DNA of 64,000 bases from Cladorrhinum sp. PSN259 (lineage: Eukaryota > Ascomycota > Sordariomycetes > Sordariales > Podosporaceae). How positions within the stretch are numbered: the stretch's first letter is position 1; every line of letters starts with the position of its first letter. The DNA lies in NCBI GenBank assembly GCA_033725935.1, contig MU867066.1:310001-374000 (forward strand). Reading direction: 5' to 3'. The translations under genes were made by a program, and so were the position numbers. Below the pieces are notes generated by a model. The model did no database searches, was not told the DNA's origin, and saw only the letters and a program-made list of their open reading frames with translations. Of this stretch, positions 21,334 to 33,981 are shown piece after piece.

Positions 21334-22794
21334 GTTGACAAGTTGAAGAGATTGCGATTGGGAATACTGCATTGCCTTCAGAGACGAATTTGATGAGCGA
21401 AAAAGAGCAGAAATTGAAGGGTTTGAAGAGAGAACAGAATTCTGATAAAGCGATCTAAGACGCGGATGACGCGCCCAGCAATGCAAGCGGAATCCGCAAA
21501 GACCCATGGTGAAGGCGCCTTTAGCAGCAGAGAAACGATATGGACTAACGTAGATAATTGTTTTACTGAGCGAGCAGGAACATGCAATAGATGATTTGTA
21601 GTGGACGCGCCAGTGTAGGGTTGTGAGGCTTACAGGCGGTTCATGGACGAATGAACGACAGCAAGGATTACTCCTTCCCGCCCTGTTGGTCGGCACTTTT
21701 GTGGGGCCCAACAGGTCATACCGCCTTCACTCAGTTCAGTTGTATCGCCTATTTACGGTGGCTTCACACACCTTTACAAGGATACACTTTCTCTCTTCTC
21801 CTTTTATTCATATCCCTACAAAGGCTCAAAGCCCCCAAAACCAAGTCGCCTATGGTGCACGGATTATAAAACTGAATTGAATGAGAGAAACCGGCAGTTG
21901 TCACCCCTCGTTTCGCTAATGATTGGGGACGCAACTAATCAAACAGTATTATGTCGGTAGGGAGTATTGGGCTATTCAGGACACGAGCAGTTTGTTTTGG
22001 CAGACGTTTCGGCCGCCGAGAAAATAATAGCACCAACACCATAAATCCAACGATCAAGTATGCCATGTCAACGGGAAGATTAGATTTGAACGCGCAGAGA
22101 ATAGATCCATCGCAGTAAGAGAACGCGACCAAGGAGTCCCACGCAGCCTCAACCAGCGGATCCTGCTTTAGCTGCTGAAGATAGGACACTAAACACTTGG
22201 AGAATATAACCTCCAAGGTGATCTGCTATACATCTACCTACTTCAGTGAGCACTCAACAGCGACCTCAAATTATCACGATCATAATGACTACTTCTCCTA
22301 ACGAGAGGAAAAAAAAAAAAAGATTGCCATCAAATCTGAAAATGCCAAGACGACATCTCAGTTTCAAGCTCCGAACCGGTGAGGGAGGGTGCCCGGTGTG
22401 GGGCCGATGGGATCACGTCTCACGAGCACGCAATCGGTGCTAAGAAGCAAATCATTTTGACTGACATGATGACCACCAAGAAATTCCGAGAGAGAGGAGG
22501 TTGTGATTTCCATCTTTGAAGAAGGGGGGGAAGATGACTCTTATCTTTATTCCGAAATTACAACTCCCAAAAATTGCATTTATTTTGCATTTTCCTCGCT
22601 TCAAAATACACTCGGCGAGGTTGTTCACACCAAAAAAACACTAAAAACACAAAACACCGGCCAATCATTACGTCGGCTCTCGTTCATCGGTTGGATCCAC
22701 CACGAACTACACACACTCTCCTCAACTTACACCACTCACCACATCATATTATTATCTTCCAATCATCATATCAACAAAACTTCATTATTCAGCA
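21334..22794. other. Intergenic between kinase and amino-acid permease genes
   Basis: Divergent promoter region of about 1.5 kb. A possible minus-strand 93-codon frame with one hydrophobic segment (21935-22216) has no ATG start and no recognised relative. An A-rich run occurs at 22309-22321. The last about 120 bases before 22795 are a CA-rich leader typical of a fungal 5' UTR. Confidence 0.5.
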
Positions 22795-24673
22795 ATGGCA
22801 GATACCGCAGACTACAAAAAACCACCACCACCACCACCATACATTCCACCTTCCTCCTCCTCCTCCTCAGACTACCCCGACAGCGAAGCAGCAAGCTCCT
22901 CAATCTCCTTCAACGAAGTTCCAGAAAATGCATCCCGCAAAATAGGCGTAACCGGCGCCGTCTTCCTCATCCTCAACAAGATGATCGGCACGGGCATCTT
23001 CTCGACCCCTTCCTCCATATTCGCAGCCACGGGGTCCGTGGGCGTCTCGCTGGCGCTCTGGGCCCTCGCGGGCGTCTTGACCCTGTCCGGCCTGGGCGTC
23101 TACCTCGAGTTCGGCCTCGCGATACCAAAATCGGGCGGCGAAAAGAATTACCTCGAAAGAGTCTTCCGGACGCCTCCATTTCTGGCTACGAGCGTGTTTG
23201 CGGTGCAGATGATCCTGCTGGGGTTCTCGGCCGGCAACTCGCTGGCGTTTGGGCGGTACGTCTTGCTGGCGGTGGGGCATCCCATGCCGGACGGGTGGTT
23301 CCCGAGGTTGATAGCGGTGGTCTGCATGACGTTTGTGGTGGTGCTGCACGCCGTCCTGCCCAAGTGGGGTTTGAGACTGACGAATGCCCTCGGGATATTC
23401 AAGGTGCTGGTTTTGCTGCTGATTGTGTTCAGCGGGTTTGCGGCGCTGATGGGGTATCGGCAGCCCGACGTGCCGGACCCGAGGAACTTTGAGCACTTTT
23501 GGAGGATCGAAAAGGGGGACGGGTACGGCGGTGGGGGCGCCTATGCTTACGCGACTGCGCTTTTGCAGGTCGTGTATAGCTACAAGGGGTGGGAGAACGC
23601 GAATTACGTCATGGGCGAGCTGAAGAACCCGCAGAGGACGCTAAAGATCGCGGCGCCGCTGGCTGTTGTGGGCGTTACGGTGCTTTATGTGCTGGCGAAC
23701 GTGGCGTACTTTGCGGCTATACCCAAGGCCGAGTTGGCCAAGAGCGAGGTTATAGTTGCGGGGTTGTTCTTTCGGAACATGTTCGGCGAGAGCGTGGCTG
23801 CTAGGAGTCTTCCTGCGTTTGTTGCTTTGAGCAATATTGGGAACGTCCTTGCGGTTAGTTTTGCTCACTCGAGGGTTAATCAAGAGTTGGCGAAGGAGGG
23901 GATACTGCCTTGGAGTGGGTTTTGGGCTTCGAGCAGGCCGTTTAACACTCCTGCTGCTTCGGTATGTTTATCATTATTCACTTAGGAATGCCCATGACTA
24001 ACTTTTTTTTTTCTTTTTTCTTTTTTTTTTTCTAGTTATTCCTCCACTGGATCGTCACCGTCGTTGTTCTCATTGCGCCACCGCCTGGTCCGGCTTACAA
24101 CTTTGTTGTGAACCTGTAAGTCTACTCCGCCCCATGTGGTACCACCCACCTGCCACCTGCTTTCATCCATAATTGCATGAAGTTTAAGCCCGCCGTTACT
24201 GACTTGTGCCCAGATATACATACCCAGGCGCATGGATCAACGGCTGCGTAGCAGGCGGACTAATCTACCTGCGGTACAACAAATCAGAAAACTGGTCGTC
24301 CCCCTGGAAGACCTACCTGCCCGTCACGGTCGTTTATTTAGTACTCAACATCTTCCTCGCCTTGACACCATTCATCCCCCCCAACAGCGACTGGAACGCC
24401 GACGGGTACCCTTACTACGCCTTTCCCTTGGTGGGCATCGCTATTCTCGTTCTGGGAGGCGTTTACTGGGTTGTGTGGACCAAGGTCCTACCAAAGCTTG
24501 GCGGGTACGTCTTGGTAGCGGAGAACGTTGTAGATGAGTATGGAGAAGAGGTGGTGAGGTACAGGAAGTCGAGGAAGGCGGTGCTCGATGGTGCTGCTGA
24601 GGAGCCGTTATTGGGCGGTGAGGAGGCTGTGAGGCAGCGGCATGGGTATCAGAGTATCAGCTCACGAGGGTAA
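22795..24673 (+). CDS. Amino-acid permease, LAT/MUP1-like (methionine permease type)
   Basis: Exons 22795-23961, 24036-24115 and 24214-24673 give 568 residues. A polar N-terminal tail rich in Pro and Ser (about 45 residues) precedes a transporter core of about 12 helices. The first helix carries the APC unwound-helix signature in the segment VFLILNKMIGTGIF. Further landmarks are SGGEKNYLERVF, YSYKGWENANYVMGELKNP and FAHSRVNQELAKEGILPW, all typical of the fungal L-type/MUP1 group. The cytosolic C-tail has acidic and basic patches where ubiquitin-dependent endocytosis signals usually lie. The likely role is proton-coupled uptake of methionine or other neutral amino acids at the plasma membrane. 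The intron before exon 2 ends in a very long T-rich tract. Confidence 0.92.
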
Positions 24674-25186
24674 TTATGGGCACTGTGACGAGTTTGACGA
24701 GGTATATAACAGTGATTGGGTATGACTTTTATGGCAATTATGGAATATGGAAGGCAATCGGGCATGGCGGATTATTTGGTTCTTTTTCAACAGGCGTATT
24801 GGTTAGGGTTTTAGGATGCCTAGTAGGATTTCTTGCATCATGAGACGGATTGTATAGGTATTCAACATTATAGATAGATATGATGATAATGGTCTCATCG
24901 AATAGAATTGAAGAATAGAGAACGTCAACACACATGGGGTTGGGTTTCTTTTGACCACAAACGGCTCAGTTAGACATCAATTCTGTGATTCGATATAAAG
25001 AGTAAACAAGAACGTACAGTTGTTGCATCCGCAGTTTCTATCCATAGTCCAAAGCTACCAGACTATAGTATAATTAAATCAACACTTTTTCCAGACTTGA
25101 ATTTAGGTGATTCTTCCATTCCCTTCCCTACCCTACCCTTAAATCAAAACCACATAAAAGTCCTTTTCATCATAACCTCCTGGCTC
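24674..25186. other. Intergenic, convergent 3' flanks
   Basis: Region between two convergent genes, holding their 3' UTRs. AT-rich, no coding signal. Confidence 0.5.
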
Positions 25187-26901
25187 TTAGTTCTTCTCAT
25201 CTATCGTCTTTCCACCAGCCCCCCCATTCTCATACTGCCCAACCTGCGCCTTGTCACTCACGCTATTATTGCTTCCGCTCTCCAAATCATTCATTCCAGT
25301 AGTCCCTTCCTCGACTATATTCATCCCAGCCGGCTTGGTCTTTTCAAACTCCCTGCCTCTCATCTCGGGTCCAAAAGCAGTGGTAACAACAATGCCCAAA
25401 GCAATGATGGCCGTGGCGATACCCATCGTGGGCCCATAAGCCTCTGCGCGCTTGCCAGAAACGCTCTTGACGAAATGACTCTCCGATACAGCATTGACGA
25501 TCTGCGCCGACGGGGAAGAAATCATGTTGCCGAGCTGGTAAGTGATTCCGGGAAAGGAAGAGCGGAAGGCAGGTGGAGAGAGCTCGTTGAGGTGGATAGG
25601 GATGACACCCCAGGCTCCCTGCACGAAGAACTGCATGAAGAAGCCCGAGGCTGAAAGACCGGCTTCGCCTTCGGGGAGGACCCAAGCTGGGATGAGGCAC
25701 ATGCTGACGATGGCGGCGACGATGATTGTTCGTCGACGGCCGAACCACTGGCTGATGTATCCGATGATCGTCCCACCGACGCAGGCGCCAGTCTTCATGA
25801 TGATGCTTGCACGGCTGGCACTGGGGTTGTCCAGTTCTTTTTGGGTGAGCATGAAGGTCGTGTAGCTGTCTTGGGAGGTGTGACTGTAGTCTAAATGAAT
25901 CAAGCATCAGTATCTGTAGCTGAAGTAGTGTGCTATTGTGAGAAAATACTCACAGTTGAACCAAGTCATCAAAATAATGCAATAAATGCACAACTTCCAT
26001 TCCTGCGCTAGCATGACCTTTGTCTCCTGCCAGAAAGCACCCGGACTCGCACTCTTCTTCCCTTCCTTCCTCGCGTCCAGAAACTGCTGAGACTCGGGGA
26101 AGAAACACCTAATAATACCAACACCAATGGAAATCCCCGCGGCAATCCAAAAGACCGTCTTCCAGCTTTCATCGCCTCCTCCCACACCAAGATTAGCACA
26201 AGCAGCGCATACGTATCCAAATGAGTACCCTTGCTGCAAGATACCGCTCATTAGACCCCTGGCATTCACTGGACTGTTCTCCAATGCCATGGCGATAGCG
26301 TTGCCGTAAACACCTCCCATGAATAGCCCAAACAATGCTCTCACACCAAGAAACTGCTGGAAGGTAGAGCTGTAAATAGTCGCAATCTGCAGCACACCCA
26401 AGATGATCATGTTAAACACCATGGGCCATTTGCGCCCCCACTTGTCTCCTGCCAGACCAAACATTGCCGCTCCCACTGACCTGAGTAGCAAAGTGAGAGT
26501 GATAGCAGTGGAGATGTTGGTCTTGCTGGTGTGGTAGTATTTCGCAAGCTTGACTTGTTGGATCGATAGCGCGTGGAAGTCAAAGGCGTCTGCACTCCAC
26601 GCGGCGAACCCCACGATGAAGAATAGCCAGTCTTTTGCGGAGAGTTGAGCGAGCAAAGAGATGGGATTGCGGAGGGGTTGAGGTTTGCCCCATTCTGTTG
26701 TTGTTTCACCGAGGTCATTGGTGATGACCATGCGCTGCTTGAAGTTGAAGAGGTCTCGCCATGATTGTTTTGCGGTGGCTCTGATGCCTGTTTATCTTGG
26801 TTAGCATATAATTATGTTGGTGTGACTAAGGGATGAGGGATTGAGCAAGACATGAACATACCCTTTGCAATTGGCTCTGCTGGTTGACCTGTTCGGTCCA
26901 T
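25187..26901 (-). CDS. JEN1-type monocarboxylate/proton symporter (MFS)
   Basis: Minus-strand exons 26901-26862 (40 bases), 26787-25954 and 25890-25187 give 525 residues. The N-terminus reads through GIRATAKQSWRDLFNFKQR, as in fungal carboxylate permeases. Twelve membrane segments follow, with the MFS loop GLAGDKWGRKWP between helices 2 and 3. The Jen1-family signature NXX(S/T)HX(S/T)QDXXXT is present as NYYSHTSQDSYTT; its coding sequence is split by the second intron, which falls inside the first Tyr codon. JEN1 homologues import lactate, pyruvate or acetate, often repressed by glucose. The upstream in-frame ORF extension is ignored because MDRTGQPAEP is the natural family start. Plasma-membrane location is inferred from the family. 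Confidence 0.94.
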
Positions 26902-29120
26902 TTTGAATCGTGCTTCACGAGTCCACGGTCGTGAGCGAGTTGTTGTGAGGAGAGAGATGAGGTGATCGCGGCCGAACTGCCGTGAAATAAATGCGGGGGA
27001 TGATGGAATGCAGCAGCAGAGGAAGAAGGGAAAAGAGCCGGAATGCCTAGGGACCACCTAGCCTGTCTTAAACCTGAGTCAAAATCAGGGACGGGCAAAA
27101 GTAATGAACTGGGAAACCCCTCAGGGTCCAAATGTCCGGGGGAGGTTGCTGCATCTTATGGTGCTACAGCAGAACCAGCAGAGTGACAATGAAATCATGA
27201 TCTTCACTCCTTTCGCATACACTTTCCCGGACTTTGGGGTAGCATGGGAGGCGGGCGCCGTTCCGAGTAAGGGTGTGATGAAGTTAATCACCCTGCTGCC
27301 GCCCTGCTGCAGTCAGTCAGTTGCAGGCCGTCCACCCAAGGCAGCGCCGCTGTTTTTTTCTGAGAAGAAGTGGATAAACGTCATGTGGGGGAACCATTCT
27401 TGGCTTCTGTCAGACCTTGGAGCAACCGTTACCCGTGTCCTGACAAGAGATTCCAAGCGCGCCATCGTGGCTTGCCAGGCGCCTTGGCGATGCTTGATTT
27501 CGCCTGTGCCAAGGAGGGAAAAGAGAATACGCATTCTTAAGGAATGGATTGGTGATAATCTCTACATGGACATGGAGCATGGCGATGGCAACTGCTGCTT
27601 TCCACTCGGCGAGATACGGAGAGTCTCCCACTTCTGACAGATCATCCTGCTGGCATCCGTTTCCCCGTATTTTTTCTGTGTCTGCCTTTCCTCCAGTGCC
27701 ACCCAGTGATCGCCTCCGAGCGGAGAGCCGAAGAAAGCCTAGCAGGGTGACGGGTCCCACATGCTTAATCTGAGGTCCAACCAAGTCGGTATCGGATCTG
27801 GAAATCTGCCCCAGAAAAAAAAGATGCAAGTGAGACCAGACCGTTGAAAAGGCTACCACGACCGTCCATCACTTGGGTGCGGGGGAAAGGTGCAAAAAGC
27901 AAGGGGCTGGACTCAATTCGTGTCAGCTGGATCAAGAAAACAACAAAGTTTACCCTGAGACACAATTTTCTCAAACGCCTGGGAGCACCGAAGAAAACCG
28001 ACCGAGATGCGGGGGTACACGGGGGAAACAGCATCTTCCTTCCTGCTGCATGTTTCCGTTGCGTTATAACCCACCTTCCTAATCTGATCATCAAAAAGAC
28101 CCAAACGCTGGAGCCACGACCCAGGCTCACCGCTGATCATCTGTTCAAACTCCACCAAAAGCTGTGTGACTACCACTGCAGAATATGCTGACCCCTCATC
28201 CATGTGGTAGTTCTGATAAGCATTTTTTTTGTTCCGAATTGCGAGGTATCATCCTTTCTCAGGTCATAGTCAGATACTAGGAGATGCCTACAAAATGTGA
28301 CTGATCCTTTCAAGGAAAGAGGAAGGTAGCATGGGAAAAAAGGATGACAAGGGCAATGAAGCTCTTATGTGAGCGTATTTTGTTGCTGACGGCGAAATAC
28401 ATTCGACATCAGACGGTCTCGCACCGCGGTATACGAAAAGCAGAATTGGGAATAGTTGCCAAACTTGGAGTCAATGCAACTCGATGGAGTCGATGTGCCA
28501 GGGTCATGGTGAGGAAGTTGCATTGACTGCAAGTTGATTCAATCAACACCCAACGCTCATCTACAAGGATTTTCATCTTCAAGGTGGTCATGAAGTGATT
28601 GATATCGTTCTCGGATTGATTGAATCACCTTTCCCCCCCACCTACTATTATCTAATCTGCGCATTATCTGTATCTCGAACAACTTCATCTTTATATGATG
28701 TCCTCGACATTTTGCCGCCTGAAGTGGTAGAGGGCACGGCCGTTGCCATTTTAATGCGTCAAACAAACTTGTGTTTCTCCAGTGCATGAGCCATGGCCAT
28801 CAACGAGCCGCAACCGCAATGTCGACGAGACTTCGCTTGGGGCCAGGCATAAAGCCCAGACGATGATCTTCACGGATCCATGATCACCAAAACACCCGAC
28901 AAGGTGAATCGTTTTGACGACAACCATCTCGATCCCCGTATCAACTTTTGTTCATTCTTAAACGACTGAAATCTCCCCGGCGCTGTACCGCCATCATGTT
29001 TCTGACAATATCCAAACCATTTCCATTGACAATGGGAATGGGAATGTCTGGTCTACATATCACCATTCGTAAAGACAGGCCGACATATAACGGGCCCAAA
29101 AAGCCCGGCTTCTCAGAAAG
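26902..29120. other. Intergenic, divergent 2.2 kb promoter region
   Basis: Lies between the starts of the JEN1-like gene (minus) and a rhodopsin-type gene (plus). Several overlapping open frames of 60-180 codons occur on both strands around 27.1-28.2 kb, but none shows introns, family motifs or consistent composition. A long regulatory region would suit a carbon-source-controlled transporter; this is inference. Confidence 0.45.
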
Positions 29121-30548
29121 ATGACGTCCCGAGCCTCACACAATCCACCGCTGATTTCCAACCCCTCCGAGACCTACCAACCCAACATCATCGCATGCGC
29201 CATCACGACCTGGCTCATAGGCTTCACATTTGTCGCTCTTCGCTTCTACACCCGCGGTATCCTCCTTCAGAATGTTCTCGGAGCAGAAGACTGGTTCATT
29301 CTCGCCTCTCTCGTATTCTCTGCGGCAACGTGTGCGGGAATGATAGAGCAGGCAATCTACGGGCTGGGAAAACATACCCTCGACATTGATCCCAGTTTAT
29401 TTATTCCCATGGGGAGAGTAAGTTTTACCTTTTACTGCCCATTATATATATATATACACTTTCTTCGGCTTTCTTTGTTGAAATCCTAATTTTGAGTGTG
29501 AGTTAACAAACAAAAAGGCAGGATGGTACACGATCCTCTGGTACATGCTTACCCTCTTATTTACAAAAATATCCATCCTCTTGCTTTATATTCGCATATT
29601 AAGCTACCATCACGCTCGGCACCTCGTTTACTTCATTCTGGGTATAGTGGTGTTTACTAATGGGCTCTGGACGTTGAGCACGGTGGTGACTGCTTGCGTC
29701 CCGCTCCAGGCGTTCTGGGATAAGGCGAGGTACGGGCCGGACGCGTATTGTCATCCGCGCAGTTACTGGTTCGCCAACACGGGGATGCACATTGGGACTG
29801 ATGTCCTGCTGTATGTGTTGCCTCTTCCGGTGATTGCGAACCTGCAGGTGAAGAGGAGGGTGAAAGTTGGGATGGGGGCTATCTTTGGGTTGGGATTTTT
29901 GTAAGTCTTCTTTTAGTCCTTGTTCTTCTGAAGAAAGCATTTCTTCTGTTGCATCCGACGGCTGATAACAGGATTTATGGGATGGGCAGTGTGTGTACCG
30001 TTTCGGCTGTGCGATTGTGGGATCTGGTGGAGGAGTACAAGAGGACTGATTTCACCTTTGATAATGTGAGTATTGCGTACCTGACTTGTGTCGAGATCAA
30101 CGCAGCCATTGCTTGTGCGTGTTGCATGACGCTCAAGCCGTTGGTTACCAAGCTTTCGAACTCGTCGAGAAGAAGGTTTTCGGCAAGGGCGTTGTTGGCT
30201 GTCTCGGGGATGGCAAGAAGAGAGCTGGAGGTGGAAGGTGGGGATGGAGGAGAAGCAGGTGGCCCGCCGACGATTGGGTCGTTGCCTTCTGAGGATAGGA
30301 GGAAGGACAGTATATACTATGTTCGGGGATTTCATTCACGTCTTCACCAGGACGGAGAGAGTGATACTCGGTTGAGTATAAGTAACGTGTATGAAGAAAA
30401 GGGAATGGCCGAGGAAAAGTCAGGGGAAAGTGATGGGGTTCTGTCACCGACTGTTACTTTGGTGGAGGATATAATGGGAAAGGAGTGGGCAACAATGAGT
30501 GGTTCAAATGACAGAGGAAACCGTCATCACGAGAGTAAAGACATATAA
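29121..30548 (+). CDS. Seven-helix membrane protein, fungal rhodopsin (PTH11-like) family
   Basis: Exons 29121-29417, 29518-29900 and 29972-30548 give 418 residues. Landmarks of the family are the WYTILWYMLTLLFTKISILL helix, the Cys pair in TACVPLQAFWD...YCHP, the MHIGTDVLLYVLPLPVI helix and the following basic loop QVKRRVKVG. The final helix is around the segment YLTCVEINAAIACACCMTL. A long cytosolic tail of about 160 residues, rich in Ser, Glu and Gly, follows. It is a distinct paralogue of the protein at 8668-9987, with a longer tail. Ligand and signalling partner are unknown. Confidence 0.9.
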
Positions 30549-32108
30549 TAGCGGGCAGAGAGAAATAACTTCTGAAGATTCATTGTTGTTTCTCAATGCC
30601 CGATAATGTCAGCGTGTTTTAATGGTAATTTCGTCTTCTCTCTTCAGCGGAATAAGCTCTTAGCAACTCAAAACGCAGATTCCGGTAATATCTCTTTTCC
30701 ATCATAACAAGCGACCGCTCTGAAGTCAAAGGTATTTTCTTTCAGTGGGATATGCTTGACTTGGCCAAAAGAGAGGCTTTGTGTGGGTGAGCCAACCCAT
30801 TTGAACCGTCCTTCACAGACATCTTCGAGCCAAACAAGATCGTTATTATCTCGTCAAGACAACTGATCATCCTTACTATACCACAGAATTTGCGGCTGAG
30901 TTGTTATTGCGGAGTTAGTTTGTGTGTGTTCTGAAGTATGGGGGAGTGGTGGCGGCATAGTATCACCTCCTACTGACATATAGACAAGAAGAGCACCACA
31001 TTACCCTGTGTAAAGATAAAGCCTTTTTTTACAATCTTGTTGACACGCTTACTGGACGTCCATACGACATTTGCGGCGCCGGACTCGATGTCAGTTGGAT
31101 TATCGGATCATGAATGTAGAAGCGCGCCAGGACCAGTCAGTAAGCGCTCAAAGAGCGGATTCTCACCAAAGAATAATGACCCACCGTCTCGAAAGTAATT
31201 CATTGGAAGGTGGGAGATAACACAATATTGTCAAGTTGCAATGATCTAAACTTTTTGGGGACTTGAAGAGTCTCGCTGTATACCCAGTGCCGGGTCGAGA
31301 GCCTGTGGGTGTAGCGGGTTCCTCAATGCAGGTATGCAACCCGACTTTGACCTCAAGGCTGGCAGGCAAGGCAATATCGACTCGTTGGGCATCTCGAAAA
31401 GCCGAGAAAGACATCAAGGATAAAGTTTTAAACTGGAAACAGTATGGACGAAGCTTGAAAGTTAGCTCATTTGGATGGTGGCAGTGAGCGGGATAAAAAC
31501 AACAAAGATGATGATGATGATAATGGGATTGCGGTTGATGTTAGGTTAGTGGAGAGGATACTTGGGAGGGCGGGAGAGATATCCGTCTAAGAGATCGAGA
31601 GACAAACGAAAGGGCAGATATTGCCAAGCAGATGGAGGGTTTCTGGCTAAATTTGAGATGACTGGAATCCATGGGCCAGTATCGTATCTCAGAGACAGCC
31701 AAATCGAATTGTATGGTCGGGGCCGAGGTGAGCTTCTCTAACTGGGACAGCCGGCAGCTGATGCTTCCACTTGAACTAGCACTGGGAAAAATGATGTGTG
31801 TGATAATCTTGTGCCATATGACACATACAATTTGTATTTAACGCTTCATAAACTAGTCCAAGAAACTGTCTTGGTTCCTAATAATAGTTGAACAATTTTG
31901 ACTCGGCCTTGATACTTGAGTTATTAGCATCAAATCTTCCCGACATGTCTTCTGATAGAACAGGAGACTTACCTTTATAAATTCAAGCCCCCTTTCCTCC
32001 CACTACATCTTGGCCTAACCAAGTGTTTGCATGATCATAACTTCCTTGCTCTTTTGCTCTCAAGCACATTTTAAAAAGAAATCCATCTCACTGAACAGCC
32101 GTCTATAC
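30549..32108. other. Intergenic, no gene recognised
   Basis: About 1.6 kb of convergent 3' flank with a small GAT repeat near 31507-31524. No supported coding or RNA gene. Confidence 0.5.
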
Positions 32109-33432
32109 TTACGAGATAAGATCGGCAACGTTCATGGGCATCTCATCGATTTGAGTGGAATAGTACACTGTAATATGGGTTAGACAAGTTCCGAATATGG
32201 GCTTTCAGCAACGATGACTTACGTTCGATATCGCGAAGAATGCGCACATCCTCGCTGGTCACGAAGTTGATGGCAACACCTTTGCGGCCGAATCTGCCTG
32301 ACCGACCAATACGGTGGATGTAGTTCTCACGGTTACTGGGCAAGTCGTAGTTGATAACTAAGCTGACCTGCTGAACATCGATACCGCGAGCCCACACATC
32401 CGTAGAGATCAACACTCTGCTGTTGCCCTGCCTGAAATCCTGCATAATGCTGTCGCGCTCCTTCTGCGGCATATCACCGTGCATACTGCTGACTGTGAAG
32501 TTGGCCTCTCTCATCTTGTCCGTGAGCCAGTCGACCTTTCGTCTCGTGTTGCAGAAAATGACCGCTTGGGTGATGGTGAGAGTGTCGTACAGGTCGCACA
32601 AGGTATCAAACTTCCAGTCCTCCTTCTCGACAGCAATGAAGTATTGCTTCAGGCCTTCCAATGTCAACTCGTCACGTTTGACGAGAACACGAACGGGGTC
32701 CGTCATGAACTTGGTCGTCATGTCGAGAACATCGTAAGGGAGCGTAGCCGAGACAACAACGACCTGGGTTGCGGGAGGAAGGTAGCGGTAGACATCGTAG
32801 ATTTGTTCCCTGAAACCCTGGTTGAGCAGTTCGTCGGCTTCATCGAGAACCAGCATCTTGATGTGGCGCGTGCGGAGATGGCGACGGCGAATCATGTCAG
32901 CAACACGGCCTGGGGTACCGGAGACAATGTGCTGGCCGTAGTCGAGCTTGCGGATATCCTCGCCAACGTTTGTGCCACCAATGCAGGCATGGCACTGCAC
33001 ATTCATATAGTCGCCCAAAGCCATGACGACGCTCTGAATCTGGGTCGCCAGTTCGCGGGTAGGGGAGAGAACGAGGGCTTGAGTCTCGCGCACGGCCGTG
33101 TCGATAACCTGGAGCATGCTGATGGAGAAAGTGGCCGTCTTACCCGTACCAGACTGGGCCTGGGCAATAGTATCGCGGCCTTTGCAAATCTGGACGATGG
33201 CGCGCGACTGCACGGCGGAGGGAGATTCGTAGCCATAGGCATAGATACCGCGAAGGAGACTTTCTGCGATGTGGGAGCGGTGGTCAGTTGCTGTTATGGA
33301 TGCATCTCGTGTGTTAGCGCCCTACTCACCCTTCAGCGACATGGACTCGAAGGTCGGGTGGACGGTAACCTCTTTCGAGGTTGAGAATTGAATCTTCTCA
33401 TCGGCCTTGCGATCGATGCCACTTTCCGCCAT
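32109..33432 (-). CDS. FAL1: ATP-dependent RNA helicase FAL1 / eIF4A-III
   Basis: Minus-strand exons 33432-33330, 33263-32223 and 32167-32109 give exactly 400 residues, the usual length. All DEAD-box motifs are visible: Q motif with GYESPSAVQ, AQSGTGKT (I), PTRELA (Ia), DEAD (II), SAT (III), IFCNTRRKVDWL (IV), DVWARGID (V) and HRIGRSGR (VI). The C-terminus ends with the conserved STQIDEMPMNVADLIS. eIF4A-III is the RNA-clamping core of the exon junction complex in most eukaryotes; the yeast orthologue FAL1 acts in 18S rRNA processing. In an intron-rich fungus both roles are plausible. It is transcribed divergently from SLX1 with 549 bases between start codons. A 301-codon open frame on the opposite strand is a shadow of this conserved gene. 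Confidence 0.98.
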
Positions 33433-33981
33433 TTTGAGTATCGTGTTGTGGTGGTACGTTTGATTCGGTTGGTGGTAGTTGTTGAAAAGAGTTGAAGGTT
33501 GGGGCGAGCCGTACTTCTTTGCAGCACAAAAGTTGCAGGGAGCAATGCGCCCAGAGAAGTTATGTCGCGAGTGACAGGTTCGTGGGGCAATTGAGGACCC
33601 ACTCAGCTTTTAGCTCGCTGAAAAGCTAGCGGTGCCAAGAGCGGCAGAACTTCGGAAGCCCGCGCTGCGGCGCTGCTCCAAGACGCGACGGCTGGAGGGG
33701 CAGAAACTGGAGTGAATCGACGTCACCCCAGGCACCCAACACCCGCTGCCTGCAATAAACAAACAAAGAAAAAAGTTCAGAGGCTCGCCAACAACCTCAA
33801 CCACCAGCATTCATTTACCGGCCTTGGCAATCAATGCGCATTTGTGTGGCTTGGTTTGCCAGCATTTGACGCTCTCGAATGGAATCAGCGAATTTATTTG
33901 CGACAACCCATCGGCCAGACTGATCTGATACCGTCGCACTATAAATGCAAAATGCAATAACCCGCTATCACCCACACCAAC
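33433..33981. other. Shared divergent promoter of FAL1 and SLX1
   Basis: 549 bases between the two divergent start codons. No TATA box is evident, as expected for housekeeping genes. No other gene seen. Confidence 0.55.

Noticed and set aside
21935..22216. 93-codon minus-strand frame with a possible membrane helix
   Set aside because: It lacks an ATG start (begins at TTG) and resembles nothing known; kept only as a note in the intergenic entry.
22503..23492. 329-codon plus-strand frame overlapping the permease gene
   Set aside because: Out-of-frame shadow of the MUP1-like permease; its Arg/Gly/Pro-rich translation is typical of a shifted GC-rich gene.
32479..33384. 301-codon open frame antisense to FAL1
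   Set aside because: It mirrors the conserved helicase exon. Its translation has no family resemblance; strong coding bias on the other strand explains it.
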